NCBI RefSeq assembly: GCF_001420695.1
Contig: NZ_LJJB01000013.1
Coordinates: 1,329,001 to 1,393,000, forward strand
DNA: 64,000 nucleotides
Origin: Brevibacillus choshinensis
GTDB taxonomy: Bacteria; Bacillota; Bacilli; Brevibacillales; Brevibacillaceae
Reading direction: 5' to 3'
Below are positions 1 to 7,614 of the stretch, piece after piece. The translations under genes were made by a program, and so were the position numbers. How positions within the stretch are numbered: the stretch's first letter is position 1; every line of letters begins with the position of its first letter. The notes under the pieces are model-generated. The model made no database searches. It was not told the DNA's origin and saw nothing but the letters and a program-made list of their open reading frames with translations.

Positions 1-23
1 CGGTTGAAGAAGGAGCGATCCAC

Positions 24-185
24 ATGTCCAAATGGAAAAGCGCGAAAAACTTGAATCAAAAAGGCTTGGCTGTCACGGGCTTGACCAGCAGCACCGTCGC
101 GGACGACACCCACACAGAAAGTAACCAAGGATCATCTCAACAACAGCAAAATCAACAAAACCAAACTTCCTCCAGCGAATCATAA
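24..185 (+). CDS. Small glutamine/serine-rich protein, unknown function
   Basis: A 53-residue ORF with a good ribosome site (AGGAG at 11-15, 8 bases before the ATG) and an intrinsic terminator directly after the stop. Both argue that it is a real gene. The N-terminal third is basic (MSKWKSAKNLNQKGLAV). The rest is low-complexity Gln/Ser/Asn with no hydrophobic segment, signal peptide or cysteine. I do not recognise the family. Its upstream context lies outside the window. Confidence 0.6.
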   Translation: MSKWKSAKNLNQKGLAVTGLTSSTVADDTHTESNQGSSQQQQNQQNQTSSSES

Positions 186-212
186 AGAAGCCGAACTCCG
201 GCTTCTTTTTTT
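185..212 (+). terminator. Rho-independent terminator of the small Gln-rich gene
   Basis: Nine-base-pair stem AAGAAGCCG / CGGCTTCTT with a 5-base loop, running into a T tract. The stem begins at the stop codon. Confidence 0.85.
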
Positions 213-335
213 CATCTCGCATCCCAACACGCATCCTCGCACAAGTATGAATCCCTTTACTTTCCCCGTCGCCCTTGCTAATCTTTAGATAAAAATTATT
301 TTTTTGAATATTTGACAAGACAAAGGAGATCAGGT

Positions 336-1577
336 GTGGAAGCTTCGTTATGGAAAAACAGCTCGTTCCTGAAGCTATGGCTCGCACAGATGACAGCCAA
401 CATCGGAGATCAGTGCTACAGCTTTGCTTTGCTCTGGTATTTGCTGCAGGCGACAAAATCAGGAGCTGCCCTCAGCTTGCTCGCTATTCCTGAGATGGTC
501 GCTGGCCTCCTGTTCTATCTGATAGGAGGCGTGCTCGCTGACAGATACAGCCCTCGCCTGCTAATGGTAGGCGCCGACGTCGCGCGAATTGCGGTGGTCA
601 TTTCTGTAGGAGTCATGGCTGCTTTAGGAATCGAGCAATTTGCTTTCTTTTTAGCTGCACAGTTTTTGCTTGGCGTTTTTTCTAGCTTGTTTCAGCCAGC
701 CCGGACAGTGGCTCTCAAAAGCATTATCCCGATGGAACAACTGAGCCGTGCAAACGGGATTCTGGACACAACCTTTCGCACCATTCGAATTTTGGCACCG
801 ATGACGATCGGATTACTCGCATCAACAGTTCCACTTTCGACACTCTTTTTCGTGAATGCCGCCAGCTATCTTCTCTCCGTTCTTTTTATCTTCGCGATTC
901 GCCATTCGCTAAAGAGTCAAACGGATGGTCCAACAAGCAAGCTGACTGTCCAGCAGTACAAAAAGGATATCGCCACCGGAGTGAGTGAGCTTCGTCAGAA
1001 TCGCTATTTGTTTCAAATCCTGTTGTTCGGCAATCTGGGATATCTAGTCTGGCTCGTCACCTACAATGTCGGCTTTCCTTTTCTAGCTGAACGCATGGAG
1101 CAAGGGAACGGCAGTACCCTCGCCATGCTGATGGGCTTTTACGGGATTGGTAACTTGCTGGGAAGTCTTTTTATGTCACGTGCGTACTATACCCGTCATT
1201 TATTTGTCATCCTGATCGGCTGGTTGATGCAGGCGGGCGGTTTTCTGTTCTTGACGGCAGGCGCCTCATTTCATTGGATTGCCTTTTTAGGAGCTGCTCT
1301 CGCCGGAGTCGGTGGGCCACTTATCGGGATTCCGACTGTGACCGCCATTCAAGTAAAAGCAACGGATTCCAATGTCGGGAAAGTGTACGCCATCAATATG
1401 CTGATGTTTACCTTCTTCGGCATGCTGTCGAGCAGTCTGGGTGCGATCTGGCTCGGGAAGCTTCCAGTAGAACAGCTCTTCCTGATCAGCGGCTTGTTTT
1501 TAACAGCTTTGACGATTGTCGGACTGCTCGTGGAAAAACGTAACGTAACCACAAAACACCAATCTTTCGACGCGTAG
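336..1577 (+). CDS. MFS transporter, DHA3-like efflux type
   Basis: Major facilitator protein of 413 residues with about 12 hydrophobic segments, probably exporting drugs or siderophore-like compounds from the cytoplasmic membrane. The order is that of MFS_3/DHA3 exporters: an N-terminal motif FLKLWLAQMTANIGDQ, a loop-2 region LADRYSPRLLMVGAD (motif A-like), and a second half starting near residue 220. I chose the GTG at 336 because AAAGGAGAT lies 7 bases upstream. The longer TTG reading from 312 would place that ribosome site inside the coding region. It is a single-gene unit with its own terminator. The substrate cannot be told from sequence. Confidence 0.85.
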   Translation: MEASLWKNSSFLKLWLAQMTANIGDQCYSFALLWYLLQATKSGAALSLLAIPEMVAGLLFYLIGGVLADRYSPRLLMVGADVARIAVVISVGVMAALGIEQFAFFLAAQFLLGVFSSLFQPARTVALKSIIPMEQLSRANGILDTTFRTIRILAPMTIGLLASTVPLSTLFFVNAASYLLSVLFIFAIRHSLKSQTDGPTSKLTVQQYKKDIATGVSELRQNRYLFQILLFGNLGYLVWLVTYNVGFPFLAERMEQGNGSTLAMLMGFYGIGNLLGSLFMSRAYYTRHLFVILIGWLMQAGGFLFLTAGASFHWIAFLGAALAGVGGPLIGIPTVTAIQVKATDSNVGKVYAINMLMFTFFGMLSSSLGAIWLGKLPVEQLFLISGLFLTALTIVGLLVEKRNVTTKHQSFDA

Positions 1578-1596
1578 TCTGAAGGATTGGTGTTTT
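1553..1596 (+). terminator. Terminator overlapping the MFS stop codon
   Basis: Twelve-base arms AAAACACCAATC (1553-1564) and GATTGGTGTTTT (1585-1596) close a loop that contains the stop codon. The right arm ends in T residues. Confidence 0.85.
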
Positions 1597-1660
1597 CATT
1601 ATGATTTGTTAGAAAAATGCGGGAAGGTCACCCGTGTCCTTTAATTTGTGGTCGATCAGA

Positions 1661-1830
1661 CTGTAGTGGAGGCGAGGAAAAAGGAGAAAACGCTCCAGCT
1701 TCATGGGAACACCTACTCGGGGGCATCCCTGTCCATCTCCATGAAAAAAAACGAAACCGCGTCCAAAGCAGCCGTCTCAGGGAGCTACTCAGAGGTGGAC
1801 GTTTAAAAGCGTGTTTCGCTTTTTTCCCTT
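1661..1830. repeat. Dispersed intergenic repeat, family 2, copy A
   Basis: Shares ordered blocks with 32350-32517, and weaker ones with 18029-18145 and 54380-54505. The blocks are CTGTAGTGG, GGAAAAAGGAGAAAACGCT, GGGGGCATCCCTG, CGTCCAAAG, AGGTGGACG and GTGTT(C/T)CGCTTTTTT. CGTCCA and TGGACG can pair around an internal loop. AAAGCG-TGTTT-CGCTTTTTT at the right end looks like a small terminator. No convincing reading frame crosses it. Confidence 0.7.
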
Positions 1831-1876
1831 GAATATCAGCAAAAAAATAGTCTGATAGAAACTACACTTGCTCGCA

Positions 1877-2077
1877 GGAGAAGCAGGTTTCCAGGCGGAG
1901 CGACTTCGGAACCCCGCTTAGCGGAACAACGAATTCACGGGATCAAGAAGCGGTAGCTCTGTGTTCGCTGCGAAGCGGCTACTACTTTACCGCTTCCCCG
2001 TGAATCTTTGTGGAGTGGACAGTCTATACTCCATTGCAGGGTGTAGACCGGAGCGGAGATCGGAAACCTGCTTCTCC
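1877..2077. repeat. Palindromic repeat, family 1, copy A
   Basis: A 201-bp element bounded by a perfect 16-bp inverted repeat, GGAGAAGCAGGTTTCC (1877-1892) and GGAAACCTGCTTCTCC (2062-2077). Nested inside are GAAGCGGTA (1947-1955) / TACCGCTTC (1988-1996) and ATTCACGGG / CCCGTGAAT. The whole element could fold into one long branched hairpin. A second copy lies at 18182-18385, with 35 consecutive identical bases at 1921-1955 versus 18226-18260. No transposase is nearby, and no target-site duplication is obvious at the ends. Confidence 0.8.
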
Positions 2078-2139
2078 CCCGCCACAGCTATGTTGATATC
2101 AACGCGAGATTAAAATTTCTGAAAGTCACAAAAAAAGAA

Positions 2140-2168
2140 TTGCAACGCGACTTTTCATGTCATATAAT
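2140..2168 (+). promoter_or_regulatory. Sigma-A promoter of amt
   Basis: TTGCAA (2140-2145), a 17-base spacer, and TATAAT (2163-2168). The -10 hexamer lies inside the first GlnR/TnrA box, so a bound regulator would cover it. Confidence 0.8.
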
Positions 2169-2174
2169 CTGACA
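2158..2174 (+). promoter_or_regulatory. GlnR/TnrA box 1 (over the -10 of amt)
   Basis: TGTCATATAATCTGACA matches TGTNA-N7-TNACA, the operator shared by GlnR and TnrA in Bacillus-type nitrogen control, at every defined position. Its location over the -10 suggests repression. Confidence 0.8.
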
Positions 2175-2187
2175 TAAATAAATGAAG

Positions 2188-2204
2188 TGTTAGGAAAACT
2201 AACA
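2188..2204 (+). promoter_or_regulatory. GlnR/TnrA box 2 (amt leader)
   Basis: TGTTAGGAAAACTAACA is a second exact TGTNA-N7-TNACA match. Its centre is 30 bp (about three helical turns) downstream of box 1, just before the ribosome site. Same-face spacing suggests cooperative binding. Confidence 0.8.
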
Positions 2205-2222
2205 CAAAGAGGAGTGGATTGA

Positions 2223-3557
2223 ATGGAACCGACTCTAGCGCAACTCTCTTCTGCCATTGATGCCACGTGGGTCATGGTATCCGCGATTCTGGTCATCCTC
2301 ATGCAAGTAGGCTTTGCACTCTTAGAGGCTGGATCGACTCGCATGAAAAACGCTGGTCATGTTGCCGGCAAGACCGTTCTCACTTTCGGTATTTGCTCAA
2401 TCGCATTTTGGGCGCTAGGCTTTGGCCTGACATTCGGGGACGGAAACTCCTTCCTCGGCCTATCCGGATTCTTCTTTGACGGCAACTCCACGGACTCTTT
2501 TTCCGCTTTTTCCGCAGCTACGGTTCCTATTTCTATCCTCTTTTTGTTCCAGCTAGCCTTTTGTGCAGTATCTCTCGCCATCGCCTGGGGCGGTTTTGCA
2601 GAGCGCGCCAAGCTGTCTATTTATTTCATTTTCAGCGTATTGTTTACGGTCCTCATCTATCCTGTTGTGGGTCACTGGGTATGGGGTGGCGGTTGGCTCG
2701 CCCAGCTCGGTATGCAAGATTTCGCTGGATCGACGGTGGTCCACTTGCAGGGCGCAATCGTTGCTCTCGTAGCTACCATTCTCTTGAAGCCTCGACTCGG
2801 TAAATACAACCGCGATGGCAGCTCTAACCTAATTCCTGGTCACAACCAAGTGTATTCCGTTCTCGGCGTGCTTTTCCTGTGGATCGGCTGGTTCGGTTTC
2901 AACGCAGGTTCTACACTCGGCAGTACCTCTGGATTCTTCGGCTACATCGCCATGACGACCAACCTCGCAACTGCTGCAGGCGCTGTCGCAGCTCTGGCTA
3001 TCTCCTGGATTGTCATGGGCAAAGCTGACATCCCGAGCATGCTGAATGGTGTTCTTGCCGCATTGGTAGCTATCACTGCTTCTTGCGCGTTCGTAGATCC
3101 TTGGGCAGCTGTGTTGATCGGTGCTGTGTCAGGTATTTTGACATTCTATACATCTATCTGGTTTGACCGTATCGGTATCGACGATCCGATCTTCGCCTTC
3201 TCCGTCCATGGCGTTGCGGGGATCTGGGGAACATTGTCCACGGGTCTGTTTGCAACACCTGAGCTCGCTGAAAAAGTGGGCGTCGGTGGACCTGGATTGT
3301 TCTACGGCGGCGGCTTCCACCAGCTAGGTGTGCAAGCGCTTGGATTGGTAGGAGCGATTGTCTACGTGTTCGTCATTTCTTACATCATCCTGTCTGTATT
3401 AAAAGCTACGATCGGTCTGCGAGTAACTGAAGAAGAAGAGGTGGTTGGTCTTGACCTTAGCGAACATGGGGGATACGGCTATCCCGAACTTCTCCAGCCA
3501 GAACGCGTACAACCCACTGCAACCGCCAAAGCGAGTGCCTCTCACACTCTCTCCTGA
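2223..3557 (+). CDS. amt: Ammonium channel/transporter Amt
   Basis: Ammonium transporter of 444 residues with the usual eleven membrane segments, moving NH4+/NH3 across the cytoplasmic membrane. Family marks include MQVGFALLEAGSTRMKNAGH near the N-terminus, the pore histidines in VVHLQGAIVAL and HGVAGIWGTLSTG, and GWFGFNAGST in the middle. GAGGAGT precedes the ATG. The promoter carries two GlnR/TnrA boxes, so nitrogen control is likely. The 3' end overlaps the next gene by about 100 bases, which implies translational coupling. No glnK gene for the usual PII partner lies beside it; a GlnD-like protein follows instead. The cytoplasmic tail is short and charged. Confidence 0.96.
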   Translation: MEPTLAQLSSAIDATWVMVSAILVILMQVGFALLEAGSTRMKNAGHVAGKTVLTFGICSIAFWALGFGLTFGDGNSFLGLSGFFFDGNSTDSFSAFSAATVPISILFLFQLAFCAVSLAIAWGGFAERAKLSIYFIFSVLFTVLIYPVVGHWVWGGGWLAQLGMQDFAGSTVVHLQGAIVALVATILLKPRLGKYNRDGSSNLIPGHNQVYSVLGVLFLWIGWFGFNAGSTLGSTSGFFGYIAMTTNLATAAGAVAALAISWIVMGKADIPSMLNGVLAALVAITASCAFVDPWAAVLIGAVSGILTFYTSIWFDRIGIDDPIFAFSVHGVAGIWGTLSTGLFATPELAEKVGVGGPGLFYGGGFHQLGVQALGLVGAIVYVFVISYIILSVLKATIGLRVTEEEEVVGLDLSEHGGYGYPELLQPERVQPTATAKASASHTLS

Positions 3558-4620
3558 GCAACTAGAGCGGATCAGTAAAGCAGAAACCTTTCGTGAGTTG
3601 TCTCTCATCCGTCAGGAACTGCTGGACACGACTCCTCTGCGTTCATTAAACCGCGCAGGCGAGATAGCTCCTTTTGCCATCGTGGTCAATCTGATACACG
3701 ACAGCATCATTCGGCAAAGCATACTTTTAGCAGTGGGCGAATTGGCGAAAAGGGGCGTGGGAACACCCCCCGTCCCTTTTGCCTTTCTCCAGTTTGGCAG
3801 CGGTGGACGCTATGAACAGGCACTCATCAGCGATCAGGACAACGGTCTCGTCTACCTGCTCCCCGATTATCTGGATGTGGCCAGTATAGAGAAAGTTCAC
3901 AGCTTTTTTCACCTCTTGGGGGCGACGATCGTACAAGGTCTGGAGGAAGCTGGCTATCCTCCTTGCCAAGGAAATGTGACTTGCGTTTCACAAAAATGGC
4001 GGGGCAGTGTCGAACAATGGATCGAACGTCTGAACGGTTGGGCCTCTCACCCCATCTGGGAAAATGCCCGTTATTTGCTGCTCGCCAGTGACGCCCGTGT
4101 GCTTTGGGGCGAATCGGCTATTTTCCAACCTGTTTTGGATCATTTTCGTCGCATGCTCGCCCACAACGCTTTTCTGATGAGCCGACTCGTGAGCAACACC
4201 TTGCATTATCGGGTGCCTCTCGGATTGTTTGGCCGGATTTTACCAGAGGTCAACGGTCGCTTTCGTGGCGCCATCAATTTGAAGTACGGTGTCTATCTGC
4301 CCATCGTCAATTGTGTTCGCCATTTCGCCTTATCCAATGGGATTTTTTGCAGCTCGACGCTCGAACGGCTATCTTTGCTGCGAGAAAAAGGCGTGTGGTC
4401 TAAAAGCTTTTGCGATGAAGTGGAAAACCACTTCCGTCCATTACTCGGCTTGCGTCTGATCGCTCCACTCCACTGGGAGGACGGACAATACACCAGCAAC
4501 AGCTACATCAAACTAAGAGAACTGTCAGCCGACACCACCGTCATGGCGAGAGGGGCCATGAAATTGGCTATTCGTCTGCAGCGGATGACAGCAAAGCTCC
4601 CATCCGTCTCTGAGGGGTAG
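3451..4620 (+). CDS. GlnD-like nucleotidyltransferase (DUF294 family)
   Basis: Putative nucleotidyltransferase of about 389 residues. The active-site region FGSGGRYEQALISDQDNGLV is the GS-x-G-R-x-E...DQD signature of DUF294/GlnD-type enzymes, which transfer nucleotides to proteins such as PII. The C-terminal half fits the DUF294 C-domain. I see no CBS or HD domain, unlike many relatives. AGAGGTGG at 3437-3444 sits 6-7 bases before the TTG at 3451, which I prefer; TTG 3445 and ATG 3466 are alternatives. The gene starts inside amt and is followed after 12 bases by an exonuclease gene. A link to nitrogen sensing is inference from the neighbour and shared promoter; no target is known. Confidence 0.8.
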   Translation: MTLANMGDTAIPNFSSQNAYNPLQPPKRVPLTLSPEQLERISKAETFRELSLIRQELLDTTPLRSLNRAGEIAPFAIVVNLIHDSIIRQSILLAVGELAKRGVGTPPVPFAFLQFGSGGRYEQALISDQDNGLVYLLPDYLDVASIEKVHSFFHLLGATIVQGLEEAGYPPCQGNVTCVSQKWRGSVEQWIERLNGWASHPIWENARYLLLASDARVLWGESAIFQPVLDHFRRMLAHNAFLMSRLVSNTLHYRVPLGLFGRILPEVNGRFRGAINLKYGVYLPIVNCVRHFALSNGIFCSSTLERLSLLREKGVWSKSFCDEVENHFRPLLGLRLIAPLHWEDGQYTSNSYIKLRELSADTTVMARGAMKLAIRLQRMTAKLPSVSEG

Positions 4621-4632
4621 GAGGGAACATCT

Positions 4633-5367
4633 TTGGCAAAATGGGATCTATTTGGGCGTTTATGGCACATGAATCGTGATACAGCAGGAGCCCAGGGAGA
4701 TTGGAAAATCGGGCACAACGACGGCGACAAGCACCACCTCGCCTTTCTTCGATCGCTGAATAAAGAACGAAAACAGGCTGATTCGGGCGCGGACATGCCG
4801 CTTGCGGATCTCGAAGTCGTCGTCGTCGATTTGGAGACAACGGGCTTCTATCCGGATCATGGTGATGCGATCATTTCGATTGGTGCAGTGGCGATGAAAG
4901 GCGATAAACTATTACTAGGGGACTCCTTTTACACGCTGGTCAATCCCGGGCGCACCATTCCTCCTCATGTCAGCTCTCTGACAGGGATTTCGGATGAGAT
5001 GGTCTCCAGTGCCCCTGATTTATTGCTAGCCATGTCCCGGTTCTTCCGGTTTGTCGGTGATCGTCCACTAGTCGCACACCACTCCCGCCATGAACGTGAA
5101 TTTTTTCGGGCAGGATTGTGGAAGACCAGTCGTCGTCCCTTGACACATCGCATGCTCGATACGATGCTCTTAATCCGGTTGCTGAGCAATCCGATTGGCA
5201 ACGGTTCGTTGGATGCCCTTTGCGCCCAACATGACATCCCGATCTCCCGACGCCATCACGCGTATTGCGATGCTGTAGCTGCGGGTACTTTGTGGGGGAA
5301 ATATTTACTCAAGGCCCAAGACGCTGGCTATACGGATCTGCGGCAAGTATACGAAGCCTTGCGGTGA
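4633..5367 (+). CDS. DEDDh 3'-5' exonuclease (DnaQ/epsilon-like)
   Basis: Exonuclease of 244 residues in the DnaQ/PolC-epsilon fold. Residues 1-55 are a charged non-catalytic extension. Exo I is VVVDLETTGF (DxE), Exo II lies in PLVAHHSRHEREFF, and Exo III is HHAYCDAVAAG (H-x4-D). In Exo II the usual Asp position is Glu, a conservative change that leaves activity uncertain. Start is TTG with GGAGGG 8 bases upstream, overlapping the stop of the DUF294 gene. DUF294 proteins and epsilon-like exonucleases are adjacent or fused in other bacteria, so the pair probably works together. The substrate is unknown. Confidence 0.8.
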   Translation: MAKWDLFGRLWHMNRDTAGAQGDWKIGHNDGDKHHLAFLRSLNKERKQADSGADMPLADLEVVVVDLETTGFYPDHGDAIISIGAVAMKGDKLLLGDSFYTLVNPGRTIPPHVSSLTGISDEMVSSAPDLLLAMSRFFRFVGDRPLVAHHSRHEREFFRAGLWKTSRRPLTHRMLDTMLLIRLLSNPIGNGSLDALCAQHDIPISRRHHAYCDAVAAGTLWGKYLLKAQDAGYTDLRQVYEALR

Positions 5368-5409
5368 CCATCACACGCGAAAAAGTCTTTTCGCAAAAGA
5401 GGGAATGTT

Positions 5410-5916
5410 ATGGTGCTCATAAGAGATGCACATTTGCGTGATTTACCAGCCATGCTGGCCATCTACAATCAAGCTGTGAACACACTTGTCGCCACCTTTG
5501 ACCTGGAAGAGCAGAGTCTAGAGCAGCGCGAAGTATGGTTTCACAAGCACGGGGGGCGTTATCCTCTAGTCGTCGCAGAAGATGAAGGCGAGGTCATCGG
5601 CTATTGCTGTCTTTCCGCTTTTCGTGAAAAGCCAGCGTACGGGAAGACGGCCGAGCTTTCCATCTACATCGCGGAAAATCAGCGAGGAAAGAGCGTTGGT
5701 TCCGCTCTGATGACCGAAATCCAGAAGCGTACACGGGAGCTGGACTACCACGCCGTGATCAGCGGGATTACGGGTGGAAACGAAGCCAGCGTCAGACTCC
5801 ATGAGAAGTTTGGATTTAGCCTCGTCGGGAAACTGCGAGAGGTTGGCTTCAAATTTGGGGAATGGCATGACGTCCATTATTATGAGTGGATGGTAAAGGA
5901 AGCACCTAGCTCGTAA
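5410..5916 (+). CDS. GNAT acetyltransferase, phosphinothricin acetyltransferase-like
   Basis: Single-domain GNAT enzyme of 168 residues that transfers acetyl from acetyl-CoA to an amine. It begins IRDAHLRDLPAMLAIYNQAV and has the acetyl-CoA pyrophosphate loop RGKSVGSALM and a C-terminal HEKFGFSLVGKLREVGFKFG typical of the PAT/YwnH subgroup, which acetylates phosphinothricin or methionine sulfoximine-like compounds. GAGGG lies before the ATG. It sits 42 bases after the exonuclease and may be on the same transcript. It ends at a clear terminator. The true substrate is not visible. Confidence 0.85.
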   Translation: MVLIRDAHLRDLPAMLAIYNQAVNTLVATFDLEEQSLEQREVWFHKHGGRYPLVVAEDEGEVIGYCCLSAFREKPAYGKTAELSIYIAENQRGKSVGSALMTEIQKRTRELDYHAVISGITGGNEASVRLHEKFGFSLVGKLREVGFKFGEWHDVHYYEWMVKEAPSS

Positions 5917-5923
5917 AAGAAAG

Positions 5924-5956
5924 AATCCGCCCTCTGAAAAGCAGGACGGATTTTTT
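5924..5956 (+). terminator. Terminator after the PAT-like gene
   Basis: AATCCG (5924-5929) pairs with CGGATT (5947-5952), extended by imperfect C/G pairs, and is followed by a T run. It may end the whole amt operon. Confidence 0.75.
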
Positions 5957-6032
5957 GTATGCAACCTGTTTTGGTATTTGTTAAAATATTGAAAATGAAA
6001 TCCATCTATTTTTAACTCCAAGGAGTGTCTTC

Positions 6033-7022
6033 ATGACCGTTTACTTGCGCCCCTTTCAAATCCCCGAAGACTATGTCGCGCTCTCAACCTTTTACAATCA
6101 GCTTCAACCAGGATCCCTTACACCGGATGACCTGGCTGCGGAGGACAAGCAGATTCCTGCCCAATCCCGCCTTTTTCTTGATGTGAATCAGCAGCTAGGC
6201 GGCTTTGGCAGAGAGCGCATCGTGGCAGAATCTACGGAAACCAAGGCTGTGATCGGCTACGCGCAAATCTGGAGAGCTCCGTGGACACCTCCCGGGTGCC
6301 TGTCGAGCTTGTTTTATGTAGAGCCAGAGCATCGGGGACAGGGCGTAGGTACTGCTCTTCTCTCCCACCTCATCCAGTGGGCGAAGCAACAGCAGGCAGA
6401 TATCGTCATGTCCGAGCTCAAGGACTGGATTCCTCACTCTCTGGCTTTCGTCGCCAAACACGACTTCACAGTAGATGCCCATGTCTTTGAGCTGCATGTG
6501 GATTTGGATACGTTTGATGCGCCAGAAATGGAAGTCATGCTCTCCTCACTTGAACAAAGCGGGATTACGTTTTGCACACTCGCCGACCTGTCTCCCATTC
6601 AGGAGCAATCTATGGAAAAGATATACCATTTGTATGCCGAAACACTGAAGGACAATCCGGGACATGTCGGCGAATTGCCCGAATTGGATGAGTGGCGTCG
6701 CGAGGCCTTTCCACAAGACTCCTGTGATCCTGAGCTTGTGTTTATCGCAGCAGATGGTGAGCGTTTTGTAGGCGTGACGACGGTCTTTCACACAGACCAG
6801 CCAAGCATCAAATACACGGACTATACGGGTGTTGCCCAGGATTATCGGGGACGCGGAATTGCTCGTGCCCTCAAGCTACTCTCCATTCATGCCGTCAAAA
6901 AGCTGGGGGCTAGTACCTTGTCTACAGAGACAGAAGCGAAAAATAGCCCCATGCAGGCTGTCAACCGAAAACTCGGTTACGTGCCGGGCAAAGGGCATTA
7001 TCGTATCATCAAATGTTTGTAA
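6033..7022 (+). CDS. Two-domain GNAT acetyltransferase
   Basis: Protein of 329 residues with two GNAT domains in tandem. The first (about 1-160) keeps an acetyl-CoA loop in EHRGQGVGTALL. The second (about 170-329) has a matching YRGRGIARALKLL. Both could bind cofactor, although in many two-domain GNATs only one is active. AAGGAG sits 7 bases before the ATG. It stands alone between the terminator at 5924 and convergent ybaK-like gene. Substrate unknown. Confidence 0.85.
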   Translation: MTVYLRPFQIPEDYVALSTFYNQLQPGSLTPDDLAAEDKQIPAQSRLFLDVNQQLGGFGRERIVAESTETKAVIGYAQIWRAPWTPPGCLSSLFYVEPEHRGQGVGTALLSHLIQWAKQQQADIVMSELKDWIPHSLAFVAKHDFTVDAHVFELHVDLDTFDAPEMEVMLSSLEQSGITFCTLADLSPIQEQSMEKIYHLYAETLKDNPGHVGELPELDEWRREAFPQDSCDPELVFIAADGERFVGVTTVFHTDQPSIKYTDYTGVAQDYRGRGIARALKLLSIHAVKKLGASTLSTETEAKNSPMQAVNRKLGYVPGKGHYRIIKCL

Positions 7023-7069
7023 GCAAACGGGGATATCTATTCATAAAACCGATTCGTCACATGCTACTT

Positions 7070-7546
7070 TCACTCCGCCGAGGCGGCATCAATGACATGA
7101 CCGTTCGTCATTTGCAACAATTGCTCAAAGGATACGGGTAAGAGTGATTCCGCGATTCCAGCAGCCGTATACACGAGAGAAAACCGCTGCAAGGAAGCAT
7201 CAATAAAAATCGGCACTTCCTGCTGCAACGCAAACGGACATACCGCACCTACCTGAAATCCGGTAACCGTCTCGACTTCTTCTGGCGAAGCCATTTTCGC
7301 CTTCACTCCGTTGAACGCTGCCTTGACTTGCTTTGCGTGGATACGGACATCTCCAGCTGCTACAAACAGAGCGTATTCCTCATTGACACGAAACAGGATC
7401 GACTTGGCGATTTGGCCAATCTCTACACCCAATGCCGTCGCAGCCTCCTCCGAAGTCTTCATCGGCTCAGGAAAAAGAAGTGGCACAAGCGAAGGCTCGT
7501 ACTGCTGTACATAACGCTCGACTCTCTCTAGTGGACTCCTATTCAT
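7070..7546 (-). CDS. YbaK/EbsC-type aminoacyl-tRNA deacylase
   Basis: Protein of 158 residues of the YbaK/ProX editing family, which hydrolyses mischarged tRNA (typically Cys- or Ala-tRNAPro) in trans. It shows the family core: EIGQIAKSILFRV with the conserved Lys, a central AAGDVRIHAKQVKAAF, and GAVCPFAL near residue 105. Start ATG is preceded by GAGGG. It lies convergent to the two-domain GNAT gene and 68 bases downstream of the MOSC gene on the same strand. Confidence 0.88.
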   Translation of the reverse strand: MNRSPLERVERYVQQYEPSLVPLLFPEPMKTSEEAATALGVEIGQIAKSILFRVNEEYALFVAAGDVRIHAKQVKAAFNGVKAKMASPEEVETVTGFQVGAVCPFALQQEVPIFIDASLQRFSLVYTAAGIAESLLPVSFEQLLQMTNGHVIDAASAE

Positions 7547-7614
7547 CGTCTACCCTCGCTTTCTATAGATTAACGTAAAAGCGGGATGCCCTGGTAAAGG
7601 ACAACCCACTTTAG

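Noticed and set aside
5566-6021. A 151-codon minus-strand frame opposite the PAT-like GNAT gene
   Set aside because: It crosses a terminator and is antisense to a gene with clear family motifs.
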